DNA from: SIG299 sp045531955
Lineage (GTDB): Bacteria; Bacillota; Clostridia; Lachnospirales; Lachnospiraceae
NCBI GenBank assembly: GCA_045531955.1
Contig: JAZSFC010000048.1
Location: forward strand, 91,107 to 155,106
Direction: 5' to 3'
DNA: 64,000 nt
The stretch's first letter is position 1. Each line of letters begins with the position of its first letter. The notes beneath the pieces were generated by a model. The model was given only the letters and a program-made list of their open reading frames with translations. It searched no databases and had not been told where the DNA came from. The position numbers were made by a program, and so were the translations under genes. Of this stretch, positions 42,318-52,132 are shown piece after piece.

Positions 42318-43631
42318 TTAAACCTCAAAGTCCACAAATTCATCATGTATCTCTTCTTCTGACAGGCCGCCCTTTGCCATGGCAAAGCTGTTACTGCCGA
42401 GAATTTCGGCAATGGTCTTTTGCGGATTCTGGTGCAGAATATTAAGCAGTTCAATAAAGTCGCGGATAATTTCTCGCGGTGTAATGTGGGTTTCTGCCCC
42501 CACACGGTTGTACTCCACCGTCAGGAAATACACTAAATCCTCCTGGGTCATTTTCGGCTCGTAACGATAAAGTCCCGCATGAATATGCAGGAGCTTTTCA
42601 ATTAAAATGTACATTTCCTCCTGGGAAAGCATCTGCAGGCGGATGATTGGTGCAGATAAGTCCTTGACATCGGCAGTGGCAAAATGCCCCTCTGCCAGAC
42701 GGGAACGAAGCGCCTCGTAGCTGAACACGCCCTTATATTTATCTTCGATGCACTGCGGTGTGCCGCCCATAAGGAAGCCGATGTGCTTGGCCTTGCCCTG
42801 CAGTACGTCATTGTACATGGTTAAGATTTTTTCATAATTGTTGGCACGGGTGATGGAATTCGGAATCTTAAAAATATTCACCAGCTCATCGATAACCACC
42901 AGCATGCCCTTGTAGCCGGCACCTACTAAAAATGCGGCAAACAGCTTTAAGAAATCGTACCAGGTTTCATCTGTAACGATAAAATTGATACCTAAGTCTT
43001 CTTTTGCCTCTTTGCGGGTGGCGTACTCTCCGCGGAACCACTTCAGTACGTTGGATTTTAAGGCACTGTCATCTTCTTTGTAGGCCTTCCAGTAAAGCAC
43101 CACCGCCTTGGCAAATTCGAAGCCGTTTACCATGCCCTCCAGGGAACCTGCCACGGCGTAGATACGGCGCTCCACCAGTTTGTCAAATTCTTCATCGGAC
43201 ACATCGGATTCTGCTTTAATTTCCATCTGGATGCCGGAAATCCACTTCTCCAACACTAACGGCAGTGCGCCGCCGTCCGGCTTGGATTTGGTGGAAAGAT
43301 TCTGAATCAGTTCCTTGTAAGTGGCCAGACCCTGACCCTTAGTGCCGGCAAAACGGCGCTCCGGAGAAAGGTCCGCATCCACCACCGCAAAGCCCTTGGC
43401 AGTGGCATAGTTGCGGATGGTCTGCAGTAAAAAGCTTTTACCGCTGCCGTATTTGCCCACAATGAAACGAAAGGAGGCACTGCCTTCTTCAATCATTTCG
43501 ATATCATGTAAAATGGCGTTGATTTCCTGGGTGCGGCCCACGGTAATATATTCTAAGCCCGTACGGGGCACCACACCGCCCTTTAACGCATTCATCAACA
43601 CATTTGCAATTCTTGTAGGTACCTGATTCAT
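42318..43631 (-). CDS. BREX-type P-loop ATPase (BrxC/BrxD, DUF2791-like)
   Basis: 437 residues. RIANVLMNALKGGVVPRTGLEYITVGR is the typical DUF2791 start, GKYGSGKS at 59-66 Walker A, and GMLVVIDELVNIF the Walker B segment with the catalytic Glu; later ITPREIIRDFIELLN forms the C-terminal winged helix. The family is an AAA+-like ATPase seen in BREX and related defence loci. The ATG overlaps the TerB gene stop as ATGA. BREX methylase, PglZ and BrxA/B are absent, so this is not a complete BREX system. Confidence 0.85.
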   Translation of the reverse strand: MNQVPTRIANVLMNALKGGVVPRTGLEYITVGRTQEINAILHDIEMIEEGSASFRFIVGKYGSGKSFLLQTIRNYATAKGFAVVDADLSPERRFAGTKGQGLATYKELIQNLSTKSKPDGGALPLVLEKWISGIQMEIKAESDVSDEEFDKLVERRIYAVAGSLEGMVNGFEFAKAVVLYWKAYKEDDSALKSNVLKWFRGEYATRKEAKEDLGINFIVTDETWYDFLKLFAAFLVGAGYKGMLVVIDELVNIFKIPNSITRANNYEKILTMYNDVLQGKAKHIGFLMGGTPQCIEDKYKGVFSYEALRSRLAEGHFATADVKDLSAPIIRLQMLSQEEMYILIEKLLHIHAGLYRYEPKMTQEDLVYFLTVEYNRVGAETHITPREIIRDFIELLNILHQNPQKTIAEILGSNSFAMAKGGLSEEEIHDEFVDFEV

Positions 43632-45274
43632 TGTTCCACCAGCTTTCTTACTTCTTCGATATAGTCTTCATATAATACAAATTCTTCGTCCAGCAGGCCG
43701 TCGCCAATGGCGTCCATAGCCTTTTCGTTAATGCCGTCGGCTAACACCTCAACCATAACGCCTTGTGAATCGGCAAAGGATTTAAAATCTGCGCCTTCCA
43801 GCAATATGCCAAGCGCTTGCAGTTCTACGGAGTTCAGCGCTTGTTTTAACTCTGCCCACGGACCGGATGGCATTTCCGGTGAATGCACTGATATAAGCAC
43901 GCATTCTTCCGTTTCTGCTTTCGGTACAGATTCTTCTTTTGGCTTTTGCTCTACAATCTCTTCTAACAAATCTTCTTCCGCCGGTGCTTCCCGCATCGGC
44001 TTCTTTACCGCAAAACTCCACTCCTCTTCCTCCGGCACAGTGAGCTTTTCCTGGGTAATATAGGCCTCTTCCCTGATTTTTTGCAGGTTGCCCACGTCCA
44101 CCTTTACCACGGTTTTGGTAGCCTCCCGGTAAACCGCCGTTACCGTACCGGTTACCAGCTTTTCTATGGAACTTCCTGCGTTTAATAACATCTGCACCGC
44201 CTCATGGGTGAGAATTTCTGCATCTGCCTTTAATTTATGCTTATAACCCGTTAATCGGCGCAGTACCGCCTCGGTCTGCTTAAAAATATATCCTAACAGC
44301 TTTTTGCCCCGCTCGGTGGTAATTACCTTGCTGACACCCCAGCTGTTGTGACTGCACACATAAATCTCTTTTGGAGAAATCATAACCGTTTTATCCAGCT
44401 GGCTGTTCCACGGAAAGAATAGGGAATCCTTAAAGGGCTGCCAGATTGCCATGCTCTTCATTGGCTGAAAGATGGAGTCTTCCAAGGACATGCCGTTCTC
44501 TGTCATAAGCACGGACAATTGCTCTAACACCTGTCCGACACTCTCCTGAAACCATGGCAGGTTTTCTTCCGATACAAAGGAAGACTTGCGGATATCGTAA
44601 GAGGAAACACTGCAAAATAAATCAAAGCGGTTTTCCTGCCCGGCAAGCTCCGGGTAGTACTGCTGCAAACCCACACCCTCTACAAATTCCGCAAAGGTAT
44701 GGGGCAGGTCGTAATAAATGTGATAGTCTTTAATCCAGACAGGCACGTGATTATCTAACGCTACGTCCAGTTCACGATACTCCTGCCAAAACCACATCAG
44801 CTGCTCTAAGCCCTCCAGGGGGTCTGCAACGCCGATGTTGGTAATTAACTCATACAAATAAAGATACGCGTAGGACAGGGATGTTTTTTCCACCACACCC
44901 TGCCGAAGCTTGGTGCGCCAGGTAAAGTAGGTACGCAATTGCTCATAGCCCATCATCTGATAATTGGGAAAATATGAGGAGTACTCTGCTGCGTCCTTGT
45001 AATCGTCCGTAAAATCCTGCATAAACATACCCTGCTTGTAAAACATACGGGCAGTTTCCCAACGGACACGAGGGTCGAAAAAGCGGTTGCTGCCATACTG
45101 GAAAGCGCGGGAATTGCGGGCAATATCCCGCATTTTATCAAACCGCTCCCGAACCGGGTCCTTTTCCTTTAACTCCACCTTTTGACTCTTTAACACAAAT
45201 TTGCCGGCTCCCGGAAAGGGACTGGAATCATATTCAATTTCATAATACATATCATCAAAGTTTATATTATCCAT
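43628..45274 (-). CDS. TerB-N/TerB-C domain protein
   Basis: 548 residues. The N-terminal part (about 40-240) matches the TerB-N domain: FFDPRVRWETARMFYKQGMFMQDFTDDY and the TYFTWRTKLRQG element. A central region follows to ~440, then a Glu-rich linker, and the last ~80 residues (LNSVELQALGILL..GINEKAMDAIGDGLL) are TerB-C. These domains have been linked to tellurite-type stress modules and were predicted to work with a DUF2791 ATPase and an SFII helicase, exactly the next two genes. No catalytic motif is seen, so a scaffold or substrate-recognition role is likely. Confidence 0.8.
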   Translation of the reverse strand: MDNINFDDMYYEIEYDSSPFPGAGKFVLKSQKVELKEKDPVRERFDKMRDIARNSRAFQYGSNRFFDPRVRWETARMFYKQGMFMQDFTDDYKDAAEYSSYFPNYQMMGYEQLRTYFTWRTKLRQGVVEKTSLSYAYLYLYELITNIGVADPLEGLEQLMWFWQEYRELDVALDNHVPVWIKDYHIYYDLPHTFAEFVEGVGLQQYYPELAGQENRFDLFCSVSSYDIRKSSFVSEENLPWFQESVGQVLEQLSVLMTENGMSLEDSIFQPMKSMAIWQPFKDSLFFPWNSQLDKTVMISPKEIYVCSHNSWGVSKVITTERGKKLLGYIFKQTEAVLRRLTGYKHKLKADAEILTHEAVQMLLNAGSSIEKLVTGTVTAVYREATKTVVKVDVGNLQKIREEAYITQEKLTVPEEEEWSFAVKKPMREAPAEEDLLEEIVEQKPKEESVPKAETEECVLISVHSPEMPSGPWAELKQALNSVELQALGILLEGADFKSFADSQGVMVEVLADGINEKAMDAIGDGLLDEEFVLYEDYIEEVRKLVEQ

Positions 45275-45322
45275 GAAACCACCCTCCTTTCAGCAAACCT
45301 TTGTTCCCGAACTTTTGTTCTT

Positions 45323-45351
45323 ATTATACCGCCATCTTCCGCAAATTGCAA
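45323..45351 (-). promoter_or_regulatory. Promoter of the TerB-ATPase-helicase operon
   Basis: TTGCAA (45346-45351), 17 bases, TATAAT (45323-45328) on the minus strand; a small inverted repeat GAAC/GTTC at 45309-45320 lies at the start of the transcript. Confidence 0.8.
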
Positions 45352-45369
45352 TCACATTAATCAAAAAAA

Positions 45370-45403
45370 GACACTGTCCTAAATTTTCTCTTAGAACAGT
45401 GTC
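45370..45403 (-). terminator. Terminator of the lipoprotein/ABC operon
   Basis: GACACTGT..ACAGTGTC stem with inner CTAA/TTAG pairing, followed by seven T on the minus strand. Confidence 0.85.
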
Positions 45404-45410
45404 ACATTTG

Positions 45411-47408
45411 TTATCCTCCAAAAACCGCTGATAAAAATACCGGCACCAACAGCCCTGCCGCACACAAAGCGATGCAGGCCACCCTGTCCTTTACCAGTCG
45501 GCTGACCAACATGGTAAAAAGTCCCATGGCCGCCGCATACAAACACCGCCAGCCGTACAGCAAACACAAATATACGGTAATGGATACAGAAAACGGAAAG
45601 TCCCGCATACATTCGATACTCTGCACCGGACAATCCATGCTGTGATACGGGAAGACCTTACCAATCTGCACAAACTGAATCATGTGAATACCAAGGGCCG
45701 TCAAGGCAGAAAACATCACCACGATTACAACCTTGTACACTACGGTGCGTTTACCCCGGAAGGAGGTACGCAGCACCGGCTCCATCTTGGCTTTATACTC
45801 GTAGGCCATGCAACCGGAAAAGGCCGCAACCACCGCAAGCAATATATACAAGCGGTTTCTTTCATAGGTTTTACTATCGTTTTCCAGCAATAAATGATAG
45901 GTATACGGTTCCAAAAGCCAAAGCTCCCTGCCGGTTTCCAGCGTATATTCCAACCCGGAATAAGCCCTTGGAAGAACAATATTCAGGCCGGCCATTTTCT
46001 TCAGAATCTCCATCAGCTGCTCTTCTCTTTTCTCCAGTTCCTGACTAACGTAACTGATGGCCGGGTCACCCGGTTTTTCCATCATAAGCTTTGTCAGACG
46101 TTCCTTGAGCCTTGCAATGGAGGCCTCCAGCTTCAGCTTATCTTCCTCCATGTCCGCCATAGTCTGCTCCATGGCTGCCACGCTGTCTTCGGTAATTGGG
46201 CCCGCAAATTCCTCATACCACATCATTTCGTAAGGGTTTCGCAGGTCGGCATACCGGGATTCCAGGGAGGCGGAATACGCCAGATATGCCGCCAGCAAAA
46301 GAATTACAAAGCCCATCTGCTTTCCCAGAAGCTTTCTTGCTTCCCAGGTAAAACCGCTCACCGGACGACGGTGTCTGCTAAACCACGCCAGGATTTTATC
46401 CAGTCTGGATGCCAGTGCTCCCACGGTTTTTGCCCGGTTTCCGGCACAGGCAATCAGACTTAATAACGGAAGGACAATCAATAACAACAAGGCAAACCAA
46501 AGCTGCAGCTCTAAAATCAAAATTGGTTTTCCGAAGAAATTCAAGTTCAGGTAATTAATAAATCCGTCCCGGCCTACCAGCATGGCGCACAGGTTAACAT
46601 ACTTCACTCCTGCCAGCACCGAGGTCGGCACAATGGTAAGATAGCACAAATATTCCAGGCCTACGGCCACAGAAAACGCCACCAGGGCAACCATCGGGGT
46701 AGTAAACACCGACAACGCATACAACAAAAGCCCCGTTACAGACGCCGCCAGTGCCTTGCAAAGCATGTCATAAAACAAATACTCCCGGATGCTGATTTGG
46801 TAGGTGCTTTTCAAAAATTCCGGCACGGACTGAATTGCCCGGTCAAGGTCCGCACCGGGATATCGAAGCTGCACCACCAAAAGGGTGCTTCCGTATAACA
46901 AAAATGAAATGGCTGCTGCTCCGAAAAGCAGGATTACGACCCTCCAAAGAAACAGGGGTATTCTTCCCCGCGCCGTGGAACGCACCAAAAGCTGCAGTCC
47001 CTTTTTTTCTTCCTCCAAAAAACGCAGTACCAGATAAATGACAAAGCCTAACACCAGAAAATGGGTCAACTGGAACCTGGTATAAATGACAATACCCCGG
47101 TTTTCCCCTTCCTCCGGCACCAGTCCGGAGAGAGCACCATAGTCAACTGCGGACTTCTCAATGTTCTTTCTGGCGAAGGAGTCTTGTTTCGCAAACAGCG
47201 AATTTCCAAGCATTCCGGACACATTGTCCATGGTTTCCGCCAAAAAGTCATCATACCCATTCAGATATTCGGTCAGGGCATCCCCGGTTAAGGTGATTTC
47301 CTTACTGTCGTTACACTGGAACAGACAGAAGGTCACGTTTATCAGCAGTAGAATCAATGCAAACAATATGGTTTTTTTATTCCAAATGACTCTTAAAAAT
47401 TCCCGCAT
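45411..47408 (-). CDS. Large ABC-2 type permease
   Basis: 665 residues. A first membrane helix (~10-32) and an extracellular segment are followed by a block of about six helices (~115-325), an extracellular domain with a coiled coil (LKLEASIARLKERLTK-like, ~395-470), and four to five further helices at the C-terminus. It pairs with the ATPase, whose gene end it overlaps by 32 bases; either of two ATG codons (47408 or 47423) could be used. The first ~320 residues resemble the membrane part of the histidine kinase at 52.2-54.0 kb (shared ILL.N...F....C, IQS and YLNLN motifs). Substrate unknown. Confidence 0.82.
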   Translation of the reverse strand: MREFLRVIWNKKTILFALILLLINVTFCLFQCNDSKEITLTGDALTEYLNGYDDFLAETMDNVSGMLGNSLFAKQDSFARKNIEKSAVDYGALSGLVPEEGENRGIVIYTRFQLTHFLVLGFVIYLVLRFLEEEKKGLQLLVRSTARGRIPLFLWRVVILLFGAAAISFLLYGSTLLVVQLRYPGADLDRAIQSVPEFLKSTYQISIREYLFYDMLCKALAASVTGLLLYALSVFTTPMVALVAFSVAVGLEYLCYLTIVPTSVLAGVKYVNLCAMLVGRDGFINYLNLNFFGKPILILELQLWFALLLLIVLPLLSLIACAGNRAKTVGALASRLDKILAWFSRHRRPVSGFTWEARKLLGKQMGFVILLLAAYLAYSASLESRYADLRNPYEMMWYEEFAGPITEDSVAAMEQTMADMEEDKLKLEASIARLKERLTKLMMEKPGDPAISYVSQELEKREEQLMEILKKMAGLNIVLPRAYSGLEYTLETGRELWLLEPYTYHLLLENDSKTYERNRLYILLAVVAAFSGCMAYEYKAKMEPVLRTSFRGKRTVVYKVVIVVMFSALTALGIHMIQFVQIGKVFPYHSMDCPVQSIECMRDFPFSVSITVYLCLLYGWRCLYAAAMGLFTMLVSRLVKDRVACIALCAAGLLVPVFLSAVFGG

Positions 47409-48108
47409 AGTGCAAATACACATCCTCTAAATTATTACATTCCGGAAGCTCCGAAATCAGTGTCGCCGGACTGTCAAACCGGCACAGCTTCCCCTTTACC
47501 AGTAAAAGCACCTTTTCCGCAATGCTCTCGATATCCCCTACAATATGGGTTGCGAGGAGCACAGTACGTTCTTTACCGATGGAGGCGATATATTCCCTGA
47601 GGCGGTGCCGTTCCTCCGGGTCAAGACCCACCGTCGGCTCGTCCAGGATTAAAATTTCCGGTTCCCCGAGCATAGCTGCTGCCAGCAGGGTTCGCTGCTT
47701 CATACCCCCGGAAAAGGACCCGATTTTCTGATGGGCCGCCTTACTCAGATTGACGATTTCCAAAAACTCTTCGGTTTGGCGCTTACAATCCGACCGCTTC
47801 ATGCCCTTTAAAGAACCTATGTAATGCAGAAAATCTCTGGCGGTAAAGTCCTCGTACATACCCTTGACCTGAGGCGTGTAACCCAGCTTTTTGCGGTACG
47901 CAGCCCCCATGTCCAGAATTTCCTTACCGTCATATAAAATGCTGCCATCCGTACGTTTGATATTATCCGTAATCAAGTTCAGGAACGTAGATTTTCCCGC
48001 ACCGTTTGGGCCAAGCAGCCCGTATACGCCCTTGTCAAAGGACACCGTCAAACCGTCCAGCGCCGTAAAGGCACCGTACTGTTTGGTTAAATTTTTAATA
48101 TCTAACAT
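47377..48108 (-). CDS. ABC transporter ATP-binding protein
   Basis: 243 residues. GLLGPNGAGKSTFLN Walker A, FSGGMKQRTLLAAA signature, EILILDEPTVGLDPEERHR Walker B with the D-loop, LLATHIVGDI switch His. It resembles the ATPases of antibiotic- or lantibiotic-resistance type exporters. Start at MLDIKNLTKQYG with AAAGGA upstream. Downstream of three lipoprotein genes and upstream of its permease. Confidence 0.92.
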   Translation of the reverse strand: MLDIKNLTKQYGAFTALDGLTVSFDKGVYGLLGPNGAGKSTFLNLITDNIKRTDGSILYDGKEILDMGAAYRKKLGYTPQVKGMYEDFTARDFLHYIGSLKGMKRSDCKRQTEEFLEIVNLSKAAHQKIGSFSGGMKQRTLLAAAMLGEPEILILDEPTVGLDPEERHRLREYIASIGKERTVLLATHIVGDIESIAEKVLLLVKGKLCRFDSPATLISELPECNNLEDVYLHYAGIFKSHLE

Positions 48109-48128
48109 CGTAACACTTCCTTTACTTA

Positions 48129-49457
48129 TTACTGCCACTGCCAAACAGTGCCCGGATTAATTTCTATCACATGGTCGTATACGGTCGTAAACACCGGCTC
48201 TCCTGCCAAAAAATCCTGAAGCGGACACCCGTACACTGTATTGGCAGTTTGCAGATACACCGTATTATCAAGGATTTTGATGGAAAAATTCTCATAGTAA
48301 TCCGCCAGACCCTTTATGTTGATTGGTACCTTGGCAATCTCTGTAAGCTCCCGGTCAAGTACATGCACATAGCCTGCTATCATTTCCTCAGCATCCACTA
48401 CCATTCCCGGTAACAGCATATTAATATTATGGAAGTCCACGGTTTCAGCTACATAAAGGTAGGTGCCGTCCGTCATCATATCCTGACATTTATATCTGTC
48501 AATTGTCTCCATTCCATATGTAAGACCATCCGTTATTTCCGAATCAGGAAATAGGAGTTCCAAGTCGTCCGCACTATAATACGTCATTTTCCGTTTTAAA
48601 AAAACTTCCTCATGCCGGATGGTTTCTTTCGTGGAAATCTTATACTCAAACAACGTTTCACCGGAATAATAATAGTAGATTGTATCCTCGTCCATTACCT
48701 CATAAATTCCAACGTAGGTATTCAGAAGCTCCAGCTCCTCCACGGTGCCGTCCGTCAGACAATACCGGGACAAGGTATTTTTCCGGTTCATCTGGGTGTT
48801 AAAATAAATGTAGTCCCCGTAACCGATAAAACGCTCCCTACCGTTACTCTTTGTTCCATATTCCAATTCCGGAAGCGCCGTCAGTTCTCCGGTTACCAGA
48901 TTATAAATATATGTACCGGTAACTCCCTCATCTGCATTTCCTATGCTGCCAAGCCTGTACGGAAGCACTGCCACGCCACGGTGAATCATCATGGGCTGGC
49001 CTGCAATTACCACCGCCTCGTTATTTAACGTCATGTAAGTAACCAGCTCGGTCAGCTCCGAACCATCCGCCGATACCCGAAGAAGCTTGTATAAATACTC
49101 CGTTTCCGTAGCTTCTACTACATCCAGATACAGACTGCCGCCGTAAAAATATGTACTGTTTATCTCGTATTTACTGCTGGTGGCGGTGCAGAACACATCC
49201 CCGTCGTGTCGGCATTCCGGCTTGCTGCAAAGATAAATATTCTGGCCGCTCTCCACATCATAGTAATGCAGGGACAGGGTTTTCCCGTAAGCCGCACTGT
49301 AGTAATATCCCGTATCGGATTTCATAATGTTATTTATTGCTGCCGTAGCAGGATTGGTCTGCACAAAATCCTCTATCGGGATTTCTTCCTTGCCGCAGCC
49401 TGCCAGCATGAAAAACAAGGCAAGAAAGACTATACTGATTTTTGTTTTCTCCTTCAT
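48129..49457 (-). CDS. Paralogous lipoprotein 1 of 3 (beta-propeller-like)
   Basis: 442 residues. Signal peptide with lipobox LAGC, lipidated C21. The triplet shares KEIPIED, LHYYDVESGQNIYLC, and a cysteine motif C77-x4-C82-R-H-D..C90 in all three proteins. Repeated Y-x-Y..SADGSELTELVTYM and GYGDYIYFNTQMNRKNTLSRY segments of about 45-50 residues suggest a beta-propeller similar to DUF5050 proteins. Function unknown: perhaps substrate binding for the adjacent ABC exporter or self-protection. GGGAG precedes the ATG; the gap to the ATPase gene is 20 bases. Confidence 0.8.
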   Translation of the reverse strand: MKEKTKISIVFLALFFMLAGCGKEEIPIEDFVQTNPATAAINNIMKSDTGYYYSAAYGKTLSLHYYDVESGQNIYLCSKPECRHDGDVFCTATSSKYEINSTYFYGGSLYLDVVEATETEYLYKLLRVSADGSELTELVTYMTLNNEAVVIAGQPMMIHRGVAVLPYRLGSIGNADEGVTGTYIYNLVTGELTALPELEYGTKSNGRERFIGYGDYIYFNTQMNRKNTLSRYCLTDGTVEELELLNTYVGIYEVMDEDTIYYYYSGETLFEYKISTKETIRHEEVFLKRKMTYYSADDLELLFPDSEITDGLTYGMETIDRYKCQDMMTDGTYLYVAETVDFHNINMLLPGMVVDAEEMIAGYVHVLDRELTEIAKVPINIKGLADYYENFSIKILDNTVYLQTANTVYGCPLQDFLAGEPVFTTVYDHVIEINPGTVWQWQ

Positions 49458-49478
49458 TCCATCTTCTCCCGGTCTTTA

Positions 49479-50759
49479 TCAATTAAACTTCTCGTACTCC
49501 ACATTTTCGTGAGTATACAACAATTCAAAGGCTGGTCTGCCGCCCTTTAAAAACTCTTCCAACGGACAGGTAAATACCGCTGATGTGGTCTTAACGTAAA
49601 CTGTTTCATCCAAAATTGCCAGCGAAAAATACTCCAGAGCATTCAGGTCCTGTATGAAAATTTCCACACTGGCCACCAGGTTCCGTTCCCGGTCAAACAC
49701 ATAAACGGTAGGCAAAAGGTGGTACTCCTTAACCCCATCCTCTCCCACATAAGAACCGACAAGCTCGTCTACGCTATCCCTAAACTCCAGAAACTCGCCC
49801 ACATAAAGATAGGTGCCGTCGGTTATCATATCTGACATGTTAATATATTTGGTCGTTTTGGGTCTACCGTCAGGAAATCTCTCTGCTACTTCAAGCAACA
49901 CATTATCGTACTGTGTATTCGTCTTCGTGGAAATCTTATACTCGTACAACCGGTACTGGGTCCAGGTATAGAAAATGGTATCCTCATCCATTACCTCATA
50001 AATACCGGCGTAGGTACGGGACAATTCCATATCCTCCACCGTGCCGTCGGTGATACAATACCGTGACAACGTATTGGTACGGTCGATTCTCGTATTAAAA
50101 TAAATGTAGTCCCCGAAGCCTGTAAAACGCTCTCTTCCGGTTGTCAGCTTTGTATATTCTATTTCCGGAAGCTGGGTAAGTTCTTCGGTTATTAAATTAT
50201 AAAGATAGGTGCCGGTCACTCCGTTTTCTACGTCGGCTGTACCGCACAACCGGTACGGCAGCACCATGACACCCCGGTGGATAATTGCCGGTTCACCGCC
50301 GTATAACGCAACCATGGAGCTTTTATTTACGGTCATGTAGGTGATTACTTCGGACAGCTCCGAACCGTCCGCAGACACCCGGATAACCTTATACAGATAT
50401 TCCTCCTCCGTTTCCTCCACCGCAGCCAGATACAGATTGTCACCGTAAAGATACGCACTGTTTACATGATACTTTTCATTGGTGGCGGTACAAAAGGAAT
50501 CCCCGTCATGGCGGCACTCCGGCTTACTGCAAAGATAAATATTCTGACCGCTTTCCACGTCATAATAATGCAGCTCCATCTCCCGTCCGGATACGGTGCC
50601 GTAATAGTATCCCGTATCGGATTTCATAATCATGCTCATACCCGATGTGGCAGGATTACTCCGCACATAATCCTCTATCGGGATTTCTTTCTTACTGCAG
50701 CCCGCCAATAGAAAAAGCAGGGTAAATAATACCATATAAAATTTTGTTTTCTCCTTCAT
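49479..50759 (-). CDS. Paralogous lipoprotein 2 of 3 (beta-propeller-like)
   Basis: 426 residues, lipobox LAGC with C21, and the same C77/C82/C90 motif (CSKPECRHD). Sequence identity to its neighbours is high in the first 100 residues and in the GFGDYIYFNTRIDRTNTLSRY and YEVMDEDTIFYT segments, lower at residues 260-330, where the likely ligand-facing loops differ. It looks like the product of tandem duplication. Ribosome site GGGGAGAAGG; 18-21 bases separate the three genes. Confidence 0.8.
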   Translation of the reverse strand: MKEKTKFYMVLFTLLFLLAGCSKKEIPIEDYVRSNPATSGMSMIMKSDTGYYYGTVSGREMELHYYDVESGQNIYLCSKPECRHDGDSFCTATNEKYHVNSAYLYGDNLYLAAVEETEEEYLYKVIRVSADGSELSEVITYMTVNKSSMVALYGGEPAIIHRGVMVLPYRLCGTADVENGVTGTYLYNLITEELTQLPEIEYTKLTTGRERFTGFGDYIYFNTRIDRTNTLSRYCITDGTVEDMELSRTYAGIYEVMDEDTIFYTWTQYRLYEYKISTKTNTQYDNVLLEVAERFPDGRPKTTKYINMSDMITDGTYLYVGEFLEFRDSVDELVGSYVGEDGVKEYHLLPTVYVFDRERNLVASVEIFIQDLNALEYFSLAILDETVYVKTTSAVFTCPLEEFLKGGRPAFELLYTHENVEYEKFN

Positions 50760-50777
50760 GATTCCTTCTCCCCATTG

Positions 50778-52085
50778 TTATTGTATATACTTCATATATT
50801 CCACGTCCTCATGCTCATATAACGGTTCAAACGGTGGCTGTCCGCCCTTTAAGAACTCCTCCAGGGTGCAGGCAAGCACCATTGGCCTCGTCTGCAGATA
50901 TACCATACCATCCAGAATTGCTACTGAAAAATACTCCTGATATCCCAGGTATGGTTCCGTAGAGAGCTCTACCTTAACCACCTCATTTAACTCCCTGTCA
51001 TAAACGTGGACATAGGCTTTGATTTTCTCTTCTGTCCCATCGGAGTATACAATAGAACCCAGACTGCCCTTGCCTGTTTTACGGAAATAAACGCCGTGTC
51101 CTGCATACAAATAGGTACCGTCCGTCATCATATCATCGCAGGTATAATCCTCCGCAGTCTCCATCTCTACATTCAGCACCGGATTCCAATGCTTCTCTGT
51201 ACTGACAAATACCGCCTCATGGGTTGTATTTTCCTTTGTAGTAATCTTATACTCGAACAACCGGTTTCCCGAATAGTAATAGTAAATGGTATCCTCGTCC
51301 ATCACTTCATACAGACCGTTATAGGTACGGAGAAGTTCCAGTTCCTCCATGGTTCCATCGGTAAGACTATATCTGCACAAAGTATTTTTGCGGTTCTGCT
51401 GGGTATTGAAATATATATAATCACCATAACCGGTAAAACGCTCCCGACCGTTACTCCTCATCCCATATTCCAATTCCGGAAGTTCCGTCAGTTCCCCGGA
51501 TACCAAATCATACAAACAGGTGCCGGTAACTCCTGCTATTTCCCCTGTAATTGTAGTGCCCTCCATGCTTATTAACGTATACGGTAGCACCACAACCCCC
51601 CGGTGGATAATCATTTCTTCCCCACCGACAACCGCTCTTAAGGAGGCTTTATTTAAGGTCAGATAAGTGACCACTTCACTAAGCTCAGAACCATCTTCCG
51701 CTACCCGGAGCAGCTTAAACAGGAACTCCGATTCCGTGGTTTCCAACACCGACAGATACAAATCACCGCCGTAAAAGCAAACACTGTTTACATCATATTT
51801 CTCACTGGTGGCAGTGCAAAAGGCATCCCCATCGTGGCGGCATTCCGGCTTACTGCAAAGATAAATGTTCTGGCCACTGGCCACATCATAATAATGCAAT
51901 GCCATATCCCCATACTCCGTGGTACAGTAATAATACCCCGTATCCGATTTCAAGATGGCGGTCATGCCGTTTGTAGCAGGATTACTCCGCACATAATCCT
52001 CTATCGGGATTTCTTTCTTGCCGCAGCCGGAAAGAAGCACCAGTACTGTTAACAGTAACATTCCTAATATCGACTTTTTTCTCAT
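50778..52085 (-). CDS. Paralogous lipoprotein 3 of 3 (beta-propeller-like)
   Basis: 435 residues; lipobox LSGC with C21; motif C77..C82-R-H-D..C90. First gene of the lipoprotein/ABC operon, with GGAGGAG as ribosome site and its own promoter. An insert near residues 165-180 (SMEGTTITGEIAG) and a longer end of the fourth repeat distinguish it. The conserved Cys/His cluster could bind metal or form disulphides outside the cell. Confidence 0.8.
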   Translation of the reverse strand: MRKKSILGMLLLTVLVLLSGCGKKEIPIEDYVRSNPATNGMTAILKSDTGYYYCTTEYGDMALHYYDVASGQNIYLCSKPECRHDGDAFCTATSEKYDVNSVCFYGGDLYLSVLETTESEFLFKLLRVAEDGSELSEVVTYLTLNKASLRAVVGGEEMIIHRGVVVLPYTLISMEGTTITGEIAGVTGTCLYDLVSGELTELPELEYGMRSNGRERFTGYGDYIYFNTQQNRKNTLCRYSLTDGTMEELELLRTYNGLYEVMDEDTIYYYYSGNRLFEYKITTKENTTHEAVFVSTEKHWNPVLNVEMETAEDYTCDDMMTDGTYLYAGHGVYFRKTGKGSLGSIVYSDGTEEKIKAYVHVYDRELNEVVKVELSTEPYLGYQEYFSVAILDGMVYLQTRPMVLACTLEEFLKGGQPPFEPLYEHEDVEYMKYIQ

Positions 52086-52132
52086 ACCAAATCTCCTCCT
52101 GTTTTCATAATCTCCCCCATCTCTTTGTCCCG

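Noticed and set aside
40096..45274. Complete BREX system
   Set aside because: Only a BrxC/BrxD-like ATPase and a helicase are present; PglX methylase, PglZ and BrxA/BrxB are missing, and the third gene is TerB-type.
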